NCBI GenBank assembly: GCA_023213315.1
Contig: JAKCPI010007829.1
Span: 124,001-188,000 of the forward strand
Direction: 5' to 3'
Length of the DNA stretch: 64,000 nt
Origin: Euborellia annulipes
Taxonomy: Eukaryota > Arthropoda > Insecta > Dermaptera > Anisolabididae
The position numbers were made by a program, and so were the translations under genes. Below, one piece after another: positions 10,240 to 22,124 of this stretch (position 1 is its first letter; every line of letters begins with the position of its first letter). The notes under the pieces are model-generated. The model worked only from the letters and a program-made list of their open reading frames with translations, was not told the origin of the DNA and did no database searches.

Positions 10240-10470
10240 ATTATAACGAAAAAAAAGTAAGAAGAGAGAGAGAGAGAGAGATTTTGATAAATAGGAGTGA
10301 GTGAAACCCCGGGGCGGGTCGTGAGCCTCGCGCCCTTTTCGGTAGCCTTGCGTGCCCTGCCTGCGCCCTTTCTGCCCTCGGCGCTCGTGACTCGGGGGCG
10401 GCGCTGCTATGCCAAGCATCGCAACTATCCTCAACAGAGGAATCCAAACGAAATCAAACCCTTCTGGGAA
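10240..10470. other. GC-rich block, function unknown
   Basis: An (AG)n tract at 10264-10281 leads into ~130 bp of unusually GC-rich, CpG-containing DNA (10308-10415). Overlapping open frames exist on both strands, but none resembles a known protein. Could be a 5' exon or promoter. Confidence 0.35.
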
Positions 10471-10644
10471 AAAAAAAAAATATCTATAAACCCTTCGATT
10501 TATTCCTTCTTCCTTCCAAAAAAAAGTCTTTTATTTAATCTCTTTATACCTCAATTAACAATTAATAAAATGACGAAGAACTCTGACTGGAGGCTGCTTA
10601 ATGGTGATGGCGTCAGAAGAAAAAACAAATGTGGCAAATTTTTA

Positions 10645-11962
10645 CTTTCTCTTACCTATGTATATATGTAATATATATATAGAGAGAAAGTATTGGTTTC
10701 ATGTCAAAAATTCGATGTCGAGATTTTGCTGATCTTCACGTTTTGAGGTCCCCTGAGTCCGAAAAAGTGGTTTTCGCGACATGGTCTGTCTGTGGATGAG
10801 TGGGTGGGTATATGGGTGTGTGTTCAATTTAAAGCATGAAGGAATTGAGCTATAATGCTGAAATTTTATATTTAAGTTAAGCACCCACCTAGAGCTTGAA
10901 AATAAGCTTTTAATCAAAAACGGCCAAAGAGTACTAGTACTTTACTGATGCACTTTTTTAGTTTTTTTCGATTTTCTCAAAATTCGCTCCAACAATTTTG
11001 ATTAAAATTCAAAAATCTGGTGTGTCTGGCGCACAGCACACAACTTTCTCTTACCTTCGGTAATCGAAAGTTGTGTACTGTGCTTGTCACACCAGATTTT
11101 TTGTGTCGACATATATTTAGTTCCCGACAGTACGAAACATATGAATTCAGATGTAAAATTTATAAGTATGGGAAAATATTTATATTTTGTTACCATGGCA
11201 ACCATTTCTCCTATCTTCCCTATGAAATACAAGAGTAAAGTGGTCTTCAGAAGATTTCAATCACAAAATGAGAATATACATTTTAAAGAGAATCTAAAAA
11301 ATAATTGATTTTTGAATTAAAAAAAAAATCGTTGGAGCAAATTTTGAGAAAATCGAAAAAAACTGAAAAAGTACATCAGTAAAGTACTAGTACTCTTTGG
11401 CCGATTTTGATTAAAAGCTTATTTTTCCGGTCACGGATGGTGTTTAACTTAAATATAAAATTTCAACCTCGTAGCTCAATTCCTTCATGATTAAAATTGA
11501 ACACACACCCACCCACCCACACACCCACCCACACACACACACAGACAGACCATGTCGCGAAAACCACTTTTTTGGATTCAGGGGACCTCAAAACGTGAAG
11601 ATCCATCAAAATCTCGACATCGAATTTTTGACATGAATCCAAAACTTTCTCTCTATATATATATATTACATATATACATAGGTAAGAGAAAGTAAAATCA
11701 ATTATTTTTTAGATGCTCTTTAAAATGTATATTCTCATTTTGCCTTTGAAATCTTATGAAGCTCACTTTACTCTTGTACTTCATAGGAAAGATAGGAGAA
11801 ATGGTTGCCATTGTAACAAAATATAAATATTTTCCATACTAATAAATTTGACATCTTGAATTCTAATATCTCGGCGGAAACTAAATATATGTCGACACGA
11901 AAAATCTGGTGTGACTGAAGGTAATCGAAAGTTGTATGCAGTGCGAGAAATCACACCAGATA
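10645..11962 (+). mobile_element. Family A, plus copy interrupted by another family A
   Basis: The left part at 10645-11013 and the right part at 11696-11962 are one plus-strand copy. A complete minus-strand copy lies between them. The break falls in ATTCAAAAATCAATTATTT. Confidence 0.85.
11012..11695 (-). mobile_element. Family A, full copy nested in family A
   Basis: Complete from the TCTGGTGTG right-end hairpin to the GAGAAAGTA left-end hairpin, 684 bp. AAAATC at both junctions is a possible short TSD, but the ends are A-rich, so its length is unclear. Confidence 0.85.
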
Positions 11963-11981
11963 AATTAAACCCTTCACGGCT

Positions 11982-12015
11982 GACGTTTCGGTCTCAGATC
12001 TAAGGCAACTTCAGA
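11982..12015 (-). ncRNA. Hammerhead-like motif, degraded
   Basis: Minus strand: CTGAAGTT...GAGACC-GAAACGTCAGCC. Confidence 0.4.
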
Positions 12016-12023
12016 CTCACCTA

Positions 12024-12591
12024 GCAATAATCTAAATGTGTGATTTTTTAAATGATTAATTATGTCTTTGTATTAACAGATGCTAAGTCGTTGATAAAAA
12101 ATCACATACTTAAGGGCGGTTGCTTCACTTCTAATTGCCTAGCTATCCCTCGGATAAGATAGTTGACTATGACTTTCCAGTCTTTTCGCATCTAGTAACG
12201 TTAATCATATGATTAAATAAGAGCTAGTTAACTAGCTAACGACCCATAAGTCTTAACTAGGTGTGAAATTAGAAACACAAACCTTGTTTATTTATATTGT
12301 TTTGAAATTTTTAAATTTGCCAGAGGGATTTCGTCCTCTAATTATGCCGTTCACAACAAAAACTCCTTGAAATGGCGGTGCCAAGGGAATAAAACATTAT
12401 CAAACGTCCCACAAACGGATCACAAATCTTAGTTAATGTTTTTTTTTTGTTTTTCCTCTCGGCTACTGAGGCCATTTAAGGTTTTATTGAATAATTGGCG
12501 AAGAACTGTCTCTGTAGGCTTAATGGTGATCGATTCACAGGAAAACGAAAGCTGCTAAATGTATTGTATTCAAATTAATGCCCTCACGGCT
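12024..12591. other. No gene recognised
   Basis: AT-rich spacer between two degraded Penelope-type motifs. A TCGGCTACTGAGGCCATTTA segment at 12459-12478 is a SINE 3'-domain trace. Confidence 0.5.
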
Positions 12592-12623
12592 GACGTTTCG
12601 ATCCTCGATTTAAACCGTATTCA
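12592..12623 (-). ncRNA. Hammerhead-like motif, degraded
   Basis: Minus strand: CTGAATAC-GGTT..-GATC-GAAACGTCAGCC. It shares the downstream GTCAGCCGTGA with 11982-12015. Confidence 0.4.
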
Positions 12624-12815
12624 GAGCAGCAATAATGAAAAGCCTTTATATGCTTTATCGATCCCGGAGAAAATAAAATATTCAAAGATTTCAACATCTC
12701 TTTGGCTCCAAAATCCAATAAGACATTCATGACCTAGTACAACACAAAAAATAAAATCGCTTAAGATAATAAATAATGTTTTAAATTATTTGTTTTGATA
12801 GCAACCGGGGGACTC

Positions 12816-12945
12816 TGTTTTTAAGGCCTTTTTCGGCATCTGAGGCTATTTATTTCAATTGATTGGGAACCCTTGACCTCTGGCACCTGAAGCTAATGCT
12901 CTACCTCTGAGTCATTGATCTAGCCCACACTTGGGTTAGTTTCTA
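12816..12945 (-). mobile_element. SINE S2, diverged copy
   Basis: Minus strand: tRNA-like head (ACTCAGAGGTAGAGCATTAG, GGTCAAGGGTTCCC), then AAATAAATAGCCTCAGATG and CCGAAAAAGGCCTT. Confidence 0.65.
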
Positions 12946-13383
12946 TAATAATGTAATTTATATTGGTATCTTTTCATTTTAAAATTTCCACTCTCTCTTA
13001 CAAAAAAAAAAAAAAAAATTAAAAAAAATTGTAAGAAAAAAAGTCGAGTGTATATTTACAAAATAAAAAAAAAAAATTGAAAATTTCCAATATATTGTTT
13101 ATGTATGTAGATGTATTTTTAAGTATAGATATTTGGGGCAAGAAATAATGAATAGTTTGTTGGGGTTTTTTTTCTTTCTTCCCATGGGATTCGCTATAAA
13201 TGCCACCCGAGAGAGAGAGAGAGGGAGAGGGAGATGGAAACGAAAAAGAAAGAGGGAGGGGGGCGTGTCCCCCTTTTCTAAGGGTTAAACTCCTTTCCTT
13301 ATCCTTTTTATCTAACGTAAAAGAAATCATGATCCTCCCCTAAATGTCTTCCTAACGTCACCTTTCTCGAAAAATTTATTATT

Positions 13384-13522
13384 TATTCTTCTTCTGTCCT
13401 CGCCTTATTCCCGCGATGCAGGGTCGGCGGACCTCATTTTTTCTCTACAACCCTATCATTCGTTTTTTTGCGACCGAGAAGGATAGAACAGGCCGGCCCG
13501 TCGCACGGTCTGACGCCTGAAA
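13384..13522 (-). mobile_element. S3 element, 3' part
   Basis: Minus strand: CAGACCGTGCGACGGGCCGG through GACCCTGCATCGCGGG to a GAAGAAGAAT end. The 5' segment is missing. Confidence 0.7.
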
Positions 13523-13714
13523 AATTTATTATTTATTAATCTCACTCACAATCTGACTTATTTAATTCAAAATACAAAATTTAATTCATTATATTGTCCT
13601 ATTAATTATAGAATTATTTTAATTTAATCCCTGTTTTTAACTCAGAAGCTACTTAACTTTATAGTTTTTTTTTTTTTTTTTTTAATGTGTATAAAAAAAA
13701 TTTTTTCTACTTGA

Positions 13715-14210
<496 letters not shown>

Positions 14211-14428
14211 GAAAATTTTCGTGAAAATTGTTTGAAGAGGCCTACACTTTGCTGATGTGGAAGCATTCATGCTCAGCGTCATCTATGAAACGCAAGTGGT
14301 CAAGTTTAGAACTCAAGTGCGCCTTAATCACACCTTAATCTTTGAGCGAACAAGTGATTAATTCCCCTTCCGTTTGTCAACAAAAATCAGTATACTCCTC
14401 TAAGCTGGATTACGTAATAACTCAAAAG

Positions 14429-14712
14429 CAGGGCCGTGCTTGGGGAGGGGGCGACCGGGGTCTTTGCCCAGGGCGCAAATTTTGAAGGGGTGCAAAAAGG
14501 ATTTAGCGTCTTACCTAAAAAAAAGGTAAAATATTTTCTTCGGATTTTCGGGGAAGTCAACCATTTTGTTAGTTCTGGGGGCACCAAACGGGAAAATTTC
14601 GGTCCCGGGGGCGAGAAAAATTGGGCAGTGTGACAATGTAAAAAATATGTACAAAGGGCGGCTAAAGGACTATACTTGCCCCGGGCGCTGAATCAACCTA
14701 GGCACGGCCCTG
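14429..14712. mobile_element. hAT MITE (CAGGGCCGTGC)
   Basis: 284 bp; ends CAGGGCCGTGCTTGG and CCTAGGCACGGCCCTG; flanks CTCAAAAG/CTTAAAAG (7 of 8 match). Confidence 0.85.
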
Positions 14713-14729
14713 CTTAAAAGACTTCTAAA

Positions 14730-14871
14730 CATGGGCGTAACTAGAGAATTTGGCTGGGGGAGGCCATGGGACCAGCTATCCTTCTGTGGGCCTGGAAAGC
14801 ACCCAGATTTTCTCAATTTTTGTTGGGGCAAGGAGCTTTCTGGGGGGGGGCACCCCCTAGTTACGCCCATG
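14730..14871. mobile_element. hAT MITE (CATGGGCGTAACTAG), 8-bp TSD
   Basis: 142 bp palindromic ends CATGGGCGTAACTAG/CTAGTTACGCCCATG; exact CTTCTAAA duplications (14722-14729, 14872-14879). Confidence 0.9.
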
Positions 14872-14990
14872 CTTCTAAAGTCTGTTATAGAAAAGTCTAC
14901 ATAATTTGATAATTGTAACAAAAACAATTTATAGCTGAGATGTTATGTTAATAAGAAGGTAGAAATGAGAGATGCATCTAAGGTTATTCA

Positions 14991-15055
14991 CACAGCTGAC
15001 GTTTCGGTTCCGTGTTTGAACCATTCTCAGAGCGGAACCGAAACGTCACCTGTGT
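14991..15055. ncRNA. Inverted pair of hammerhead-like motifs
   Basis: Minus 14998-15030 (CTGAGAAT-GGTTC-loop-GGAACC-GAAACGTC) overlaps a plus partner ending GGAACCGAAACGTC at 15047. The whole 65 bp is a palindrome with GCTGACG/CGTCACC and CACACAG/CTGTGTG arms. Confidence 0.55.
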
Positions 15056-15059
15056 GAAT

Positions 15060-16074
15060 TAATAAATGAATAAAGAAATAACCTTAGCATGCATCTTGTA
15101 TAAAGTCTATCTATCTATTTATTTTGACCCAAATTTTGGTTGCAAGACTTTCAATTGATTGAAAGCAAAAGATATTTTGGTTAAGAGAAAATCGTATTAG
15201 GATAGAAATTGAACTGACAAGAGGGAGGGGGGGGTTGCATTGAATAAAGCAAGCCGAAATCTCAGGAAAACAAATGCTAATTAATAAAAAATCATTAACA
15301 AAAGACAATGGAACGATGTTCCAGATACAATTTTTTTTTTTCTAATTTAATGAACCCGCAAATTTTAAAAGAGCCCTCTGAGGGTGGATGGATTAATTTA
15401 GCTTAAGCAAAAGAAGAAAAGAGAGAGAGAGAGAGAGAGCTAAAAAGGGAGAGGGGGGGGAGGGTTTCAAGCCCTGAGGGCCGCCTAGCAAAGTGCCAAC
15501 TCGTGTAATTGGGTCCAAACCCTCGCTCTCTCTCTCTCTCTCCCCTCTCTTTGGATGGATTTATAATTTGAAAAGAGAGAGAGAGAGAGAGAGAGCAATT
15601 GAAGTAGTGATGATCTCTGATCGCAAAACGTTAGACTGTCTTAATGACGGGTGTCTGTCTTTCTGTCTCTCGTTAATGATAGTGTCTACTTGGCTACTTC
15701 TTGGGGTCACAAATTGCCACTCTTACTTACTGATTAAATGCCACTCAAAACAACAGAGCAACAGCAACAAAAAATTCTATTAAAACATTAGTTAGTTCGG
15801 AGGAAAAAAAAGATAAATATTCTTTTGGTGATCTTTAATTTTCTTATTATTAAAATAATACCTGTTGTTCTCAGGTCTGGAGAAAAATTTCCGGTCTTGT
15901 TATTATGTCAAAAAGAATTCCATATTCATTTGATAATAATTATAGAAATTAGTAGAGAATCCAACTCACTAATTATTACATTTATTTGTCTTTTTAACTT
16001 TTCGGAAAGTGGTAATCGTAATAAAATAAATTGAAATTGAAGCTGACAAAATGCATTTTGAGGTCCCTAGAACA
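15060..16074. other. No gene recognised
   Basis: Contains AG/CT tracts (15420-15440, 15525-15542, 15574-15595) arranged as an imperfect inverted pair around GGATGGATTTATAATTTG. Otherwise unassigned. Confidence 0.5.
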
Positions 16075-16245
16075 CATTTTGGAATGATGTGTGTATGTGG
16101 TCAACGAAAACTCAAAAATTATTTATTCAATTGTTCTGAAATTTTGCATAAATTAGAAGTCAAATCCAAGAACTGAAAAGCTTTTGCTAAACATCGGACC
16201 ATTAGGGAGGGCTCTAGGGGGGGGGGGTAATTTTTTTTTTTAAAT
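16075..16245 (+). repeat. Dispersed repeat B, copy 1
   Basis: TTTTGGAATGATGTGTGT, AACGAAAACTCAAAAA, GTTCTGAAATTTTGCATA, ACCATTAGG then a G run. Matches 21145-21345. Confidence 0.65.
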
Positions 16246-16642
16246 ATATTCAGAAACTAGACTTTCTCCCGAGTAAAATCATATATAATATTTGTACCCC
16301 AATTTATTATGAATTTGTTAAAAAAATTATTTAAATTTGCACGGGGAGAGGGAGTTGCTGTGACATCCCGTCCTCTGGAAGGGACGTAAAGAAGGTTCCC
16401 TCTCGGAGATGCATTCTTCGAAAGGAGTCCCGGTGCTGAGGGAGTCCCTCCTCGATCTTAGGACATCCTTCATAGAATAGAAGAGGTTGGATAAAAGGAA
16501 TATCCTTCTCAAATTTAAATAATTTTGACTTTCTCTTATCCTATATAAAATATATAGAGAAAGTATGGCGATCATGTTTTAACAAACTTATAACTTGAGC
16601 ACGGATTCTTATGGAATCGCATATTCTATTTACTAACATGTA
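16246..16642. other. No gene; small family A-like left-end hairpin
   Basis: 16529-16565 has ACTTTCTCTTATCC...TATAGAGAAAGT, the family A left hairpin without the rest. The remainder is unassigned. Confidence 0.5.
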
Positions 16643-16853
16643 CAGTGAGGGACAATATTAAGTCCCACCCATGCTTTTTCTACTTGTGATTATTTCATTG
16701 TTTTTATAAAACAAAATGAAAATCTTTATTGAAAATTTTCTAGGTTTGATCCATGAAAGTTTCCATTAAAAAAAATATATATATTTTTTTAAAAACAATG
16801 AAATAATCACAAGAAGAAAACGCATGGGTGGGACTTAATATTGTCCCTCACTG
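16643..16853. mobile_element. Tc1/mariner-type MITE, TA flanks
   Basis: 211 bp with ~65-bp TIRs beginning CAGTGAGGGACAATATTAAG; TA on both sides. Noncoding. Confidence 0.9.
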
Positions 16854-17097
16854 TACATCCCGGAAAACCAATTTTCTCTCCGAATCATGCATCCTTGGCA
16901 CGATGGTTCAAATTTTATATGCATATTTAGTGAATATTGCATAAAGTTGAATATTTAAAACTTTTTGAATTTTTTAAATATATTTCGGTAAGAGTGACTC
17001 TTGAACCAGAACTCATGCTATCGAATGTTTGCAGCAACATAATATCAGGGTTATTGCTTAGAGTTCCTCTTAAGCTCGAGGCAAACCTAACATTTGT

Positions 17098-17131
17098 CTT
17101 GATGAAGGCCGGAAAAATCGGCCGAAACGTC
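17098..17131 (+). ncRNA. Hammerhead-like motif
   Basis: CTTGATGAA-GGCCG-loop-CGGCC-GAAACGTC; five G-C-rich pairs. Confidence 0.5.
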
Positions 17132-17781
17132 CATAATTGTATTAATAATTTTTCTTTAATTGCTTTCGACAGTCTTATTCTTCTCGTTATAATGTTTTTA
17201 TTATTTTTATTCAATTTATTTATACGTTCAGACACAACTTCTGGAAATTAAAAGTTAGTTTTCGAGAAATGTTACGTTTTTTTATAATACGTAGGCCCTA
17301 TTATATTATTTTGTTAAATAAGCTTCGTAACTTTTTTAAGTCTAATGTGTCCTAACTGCCCTTTTGAGAGTTTTTTTTTTCATTCTGATGCTTTAAAAAA
17401 AAATACTAGAATATTATTTTAAGAATAGAGACGAAGTAGGAACAAAATTATTGTTGAGTTTATAATAACATTTATTTTAAAAGTCATCTGTTTGTTGTTT
17501 GGAGTCGAATAATAGAAGATAAGCCTAAATAAATAAATAGGCTCTAAACGAAAACAAAACTACGAAAACGCCAGTTACAAAATTTGTTATTATCTAAAAA
17601 ATAATAAAAAAAAATCTTGCACTTTAAGAGAAAGTCATCGTGTGGATTTCAGTCCAATTTTCAGTTTAAATCATAACCAAATGATTTAAAAAAAAAAAAA
17701 TTTCAAAAGAAAATCCACGGAGTCAAAGTATCCTGATTAGATGCCTAGCCCGCCGAAAGCCTGTACCAGGTATATAATAAG
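17132..17781. other. No gene recognised
   Basis: AT-rich with no supported feature apart from scattered poly(A)/(T). Confidence 0.5.
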
Positions 17782-17851
17782 GGTGGGCCAAAAAAACTCA
17801 TTTTTCTATTTCAATGTTGTATAGCGCGGGAAAGTTGCGAATTATAATATA

Positions 17852-18107
17852 CTAGACGGAAAACCCCGCCGAAGGCGGGGCTTTCGTCTAGCCAGGGGGC
17901 TGCACCCCCTGGACCCCCTTGCTCGCCTACTTATATACATACCGGTACATACATTTTCCCTTTTCATTTTTATATATAGAGATTGTTTTAACGGGTAATT
18001 ATTCATGAACTTAAGATTTTTTGTGAATCATATCCTTTCCGGGACTCTCCCGGTACACAGACAACATCACATCGGACACCCTCTTAGCCTTTTATATATA
18101 AGTATGA
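17852..18107 (-). mobile_element. Short non-autonomous Helitron
   Basis: 256 bp on the minus strand. The 5' end is A|TCATACTTATATATAAAAGG. The 3' end has a perfect hairpin CCCCGCC-TTC-GGCGGGG eight bases before CTAG|T. TC start, 3' hairpin, CTAG end and insertion between A and T are the Helitron rules. A second GC hairpin (CCAGGGGG/CCCCCTGG) lies just inside. Confidence 0.88.
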
Positions 18108-18121
18108 TAGTCAAAAAAAGG

Positions 18122-18796
18122 AAAAAAAAATCTGGAGTGACTGGCGCACAGCACACAACTTTCTCTTACCTTCGGTAATCGAAAGTTGTGTTCTGTGCTT
18201 GTCACACCAAATTTTTTGTGTCGACATATATTTAGTTCTCGACAGTACGGAACATATGAATTCAGATGTAAAATTTATAAGTATAGGAAAATATTTATAT
18301 TTTGTTACCATGGCAACCATTTCTCCTATCTTTCCTATGAAACACAAGAGTAAAGTGGTCTTCAGAAGATTTCAATTGCAAAATGAGAATATACATTTTA
18401 AAGAGCATCTAAAAAATAATTGATTTTTGAATTAAAAAAAAATCGTTGGAGCAAATTTTGAGAAAATCGAAAAAAACTGAAAAAGTACATCAGTAAAGTA
18501 CTAGTACTCTTTGGCCGATTTTGTTCAAAAGCTTATTTTCACTCTCCCGGGGGGTGTTTAACTTAAATATAAAATTTCAACCTCGTAGCTCAATTCCTTC
18601 ATGCTTAAAAGTGAACACAGACACACAGACACACACACAGACAGACAGACCATGTCGCGAAAACCACTTTTTTGGATTCAGGGGACCTCAAAACGTGAAG
18701 ATCCATCAAAATCTCGACATCGAATTTTTGACATGAATCCAATACTTTCTCTCTATATATATATTACATATATACATAGGTAAGAGAAAGTAAAAA
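18122..18796 (-). mobile_element. Family A, full copy
   Basis: 675 bp with both end hairpins intact. It lies between the inverted arms 17782-17850 and 19771-19842. Confidence 0.9.
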
Positions 18797-19173
18797 GTTT
18801 TTAAAATCGGTTGACATCTTCCGGTCGCGCTCTAAAATTTGACAAAATATGAAAAAAATTTCATTTTTTGCAATACTTTTTAAAATTTTTGAATTAGATG
18901 TTTTCGCAATGTAACAGTTTGTATCGTCTTCAAAAAGAGCTTAAAAATATTGTGTTTCAATTCGGTTTAGGTTATTTGATATCATCCGGTCGCGTATAAG
19001 CCCCAAAATTTGCCAAATTAATGAAATATTTTTACGAGTATTTTTTTTTTAATATCTTTAAATATACTTTTTTTTAAACTAAATAGTTAGAGTATTTTTA
19101 TTTTTGAACATGAGAACATTGTACTTATTATGGTATGAATTCAAAAATTAAAAAAATAATCACAAAAATTAAG
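18797..19173. other. No gene recognised
   Basis: Two similar segments (GTTGACATCTTCCGGTCGCG near 18809, TTGATATCATCCGGTCGCG near 18977) form an imperfect tandem pair. Confidence 0.5.
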
Positions 19174-19755
19174 TTTTTACTTTCTCTTACCAATATCTAT
19201 ATCTTATATGTAATATATATAGAGAAAGTATTGGATTCATGTCAAAAATTCGATGTCGAGATTTTGATGGATATACACGTTTTGAGGTCCCCTGAATCCA
19301 AAAAAGTGGTTTTCCCAATATGGTCTGTCTGTGTCTGTCAACAAAATATCTCAAGAACCGAAAGATCGGCCAAAGAGTACTAGTACTTTACTGATGCATT
19401 TTTTCAGTTTTTTTCGATTTCCTTTAAATTCCTTATAATGATTTTAATTAAAATTCAAAAATCAATTATTTTTTAGATGCTCTTTGAATTATATATTCTC
19501 ATTTTGCCATTGAAATCTTCTGAAGACCACTTTACTCTTGAACTTCATAGGAAAGATAGGAGAAATGGTTGCCATGGTATCAAAATATAAATATTTTCCC
19601 ACACTTAAAAACATTATAAAAAATTCGAATGTACCGTACTGTCGGAAACTAAATATATGTCAATACAACAAATCTGGTGTGACAAGCACAGAACACAACT
19701 TTCGATTACCGAAGTTAAATTGTGTGCTGTGCGACCAGTCACACCAGATTTTTTT
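19174..19755 (+). mobile_element. Family A, full copy
   Basis: 582 bp with both end hairpins. The region between the microsatellite and CGGCCAAAGAGTACTAG is deleted. Confidence 0.9.
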
Positions 19756-19849
19756 CCTTTTTTTTTGTTTATATATTATAATTCGCTAATTTCCCGCGCT
19801 ATACAACTTCGAAATAAAAAATGAGTTTTTTCTGTCCATCCAAGTTTAT

Positions 19850-20344
19850 ATAGTAGTAAACTTTTAAAGTATTAAAGTATTTGTTTTATTTGGCCATAAG
19901 ATAAAAATTTTTTCTTTAAATGCCATACCCCCTAATAATAATAAAAGAGCGGTTTCGGTGCTTTACTCTCAACTTGGTGTTGTCTGGTTTTTTCGTGTGT
20001 ACGTATATAATTTTGTGGGTGTGCAAAGGTAAGAAAAAAAAAAGGTCTAGGAAACACAGAGACGCGTATTAATTTAGCTCGTTTAAAAAAAAAGAAGATG
20101 AAAAAAAAAACATTTAAGAGTCGCGCGCGAGCGAGTCCTCGGAAGAAGAAAGAAAAAGAGAGAGAGAGAGAGGCTGGCTGGACCATTGGAAATTACAGGG
20201 CGAAGAGTTGGGAGAGACCGCCGAGGAGAGGATCGAGTCAGCCAGCCAGCCGGGGATGCGAATCGATGAATCAACTCATACCTGCTCTCTCTGTACAGTA
20301 CGATATGATCAAACAATAAATATTAGATATTGTCAAAATTTTAC
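19850..20344. other. No gene recognised; GC/AG-rich patch
   Basis: 20110-20280 is rich in CGCG, AG repeats and CAGCCAGCCAGCC. It resembles an untranslated exon or promoter region more than its AT-rich surroundings, but nothing decides it. Confidence 0.35.
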
Positions 20345-21128
20345 TACAGTATACAACATTCTCTTACCTTCTGTAATCGAAATTTGTGTACTGTGTTTGT
20401 CACACCAGATTTTTTGTGTCGACATGTATTTAGTTTCCGACAGTACAGTACATTCGATTTTGTACAATTTATAATTATGGGGAAATATGAATATTTTGTT
20501 ACCATGACAACCATTTCTCCTCTATCTTTTCTATGGAGTACAAGAATAAAGTGGTCTTGAGAAGATTTCAATGGCAAAATGAGAATATACATTTTTTTTA
20601 TTTTTTTTTTTTTAAGGTCCTTCTCGGCATCTAAGGCCATTTAGACCCCATCCCTATTTATTTCAAATGATTTGTAGTCAAATCAAATGAAATAAATTTT
20701 TCTCGCGAGAATATACATTTTTAAGAGCATCTAAAAAATAATTGATTTATGAATTTACAAAAAAATCGTTGGAGTGAATTTTGGGAAAATTGAAAAAAAA
20801 ACTGAAAAAGTGTATCAGTAAAGTACTAGTAGGCCTACTCTTTGGTCGATTTTGTTCAAAAGCTTCGTGTCACGTCCCATGGGGGTGCCTAACATAAATA
20901 TAAAATTTCAACCTCCTAGCTCGTTTCGTTCTTGAGATATCTGCTTCACAAACACACAGACAGACAGACACACACCCACAGACAGACCATGTCGCGAAAA
21001 CCACTTTTTTGGATTCAGGGGACCTCAAAACGTGAAGATCCATCAAAATCTCGACATTGAATTTTTGACATGAAACCAATACTTTCTCTCTCTATATAAT
21101 AACATATATAGAGGTAAGAGAAAGTAAA
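20345..21128 (-). mobile_element. Family A, full copy with SINE S2 inside
   Basis: Right hairpin diverged at its outer arm. The left hairpin is intact. It is interrupted at 20597-20706 by an S2 3' part. Confidence 0.85.
20597..20706 (-). mobile_element. SINE S2, 3' part with 16-bp TSD
   Basis: 110 bp containing only the body and 3' domain (AAATAGGGATGGGGTCTAAA..GATGCCGAGAAGG) plus an A-tail on the minus strand. The flanks GAGAATATACATTTTT are identical (20581-20596, 20707-20722) and interrupt a family A copy. Confidence 0.85.
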
Positions 21129-21144
21129 AAATTAACAAGTAGTT

Positions 21145-21345
21145 TTTGGAATGATGTCTGTGTGTGTGTGTGTGTGTATGTGTGCCTGTGTGTGTGTATG
21201 TCTGTGGTAATTTTTTTTCTTCAACGAAAACTCAAAAACTATGCATCCGATTGTTTTGAAATTTTGCATACATAAACTAGGGGAGGCCAAGAATTGAAAA
21301 GATTTTGGTATACTTGGGACCATTAGGAGGGGAGGGGGGGGCTCA
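21145..21345 (+). repeat. Dispersed repeat B, copy 2
   Basis: Same blocks as 16075-16245, with an expanded (TG)n tract after GGAATGATGTC. Confidence 0.65.
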
Positions 21346-21447
21346 TTCATTTGTTTATATTTACATGTTTTTTAATGACACCTGTATGATTTTGTTTTGA
21401 TTTTTCTTTCCAAAATTAACGAAAAATGTCGTTTTCTTCTGTGATTA

Positions 21448-22124
21448 TTACTTTCTCTTACCTATGTATATATGTAATATATATATAGAGAGAAAGTATT
21501 GGATTCATGTCAAAAATTCGATGTCGAGATTTTGATGGATCTTCATGTTTTGAGGTCTCCTGAATCCAAAAAAGTGGTTTTCGCGACATGGTCTGTCTGT
21601 CTGTGTGTGTGTCTGTGGCTGTGTGTCTGTGTTCACTTTTAAGCATGAAGGAATTGAGCTACGAGGTTGAAATTTTATATTTAAGTTAAACACCCCCCGG
21701 GAGAGTGAAAATAAGCTTTTGAACAACATCGGCCAAAGAGTACTAGTACTTTACTGATGTGCTTTTTCAGTTTTTTACGATTTTCTCTAAATTTGCTCCA
21801 ACGATTTTTTTTTAAATTCATAAATCAATTATTTTTTAGATGCTCTTTAAAATGTATATTCTTATTTTGCAATTGAAATCTTATGAAGACCACTTTACTC
21901 TTGTAATCCATAGAAAAGATAGGAGAAATGGTTGCCATGGTAATAAAATATAAATATTTTCCCATACTTATAAATTTTACATCTGAATTCAAATGTTCCG
22001 TACTGTCGGGAACTATATATATGTCGACACAAAAAATCTGGTGCGACAAGCACAGAACACAACTTTCGATTACCGAAGGTAAGAGAAAGTTGTGTGCTGT
22101 GCGCCAGTCACACCAGATTTTTTT
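21448..22124 (+). mobile_element. Family A, full copy
   Basis: 677 bp, both hairpins intact, close in sequence to 60664-61321 and to the inverse of 18122-18796. Confidence 0.92.

Larger units (their letters stand above)
17782..19842. repeat. Outer inverted repeat around Helitron and two family A copies
   Basis: 17782-17850 and 19771-19842 are inverted copies (~70 bp, core TTGTATAGCGCGGGAA). Between them lie the Helitron, a minus family A, ~375 bp unassigned, and a plus family A. It may be one old element into which the others jumped. Confidence 0.65.

Noticed and set aside
10297..10671. 124-codon open frame through a GC-rich patch
   Set aside because: It runs into A-runs and then into the family A left end. 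The composition follows the DNA and not a protein.
17852..17930. Bacterial rho-independent terminator
   Set aside because: The GC hairpin is followed by CTAG and not a T run, and it fits a Helitron end in an animal sequence.
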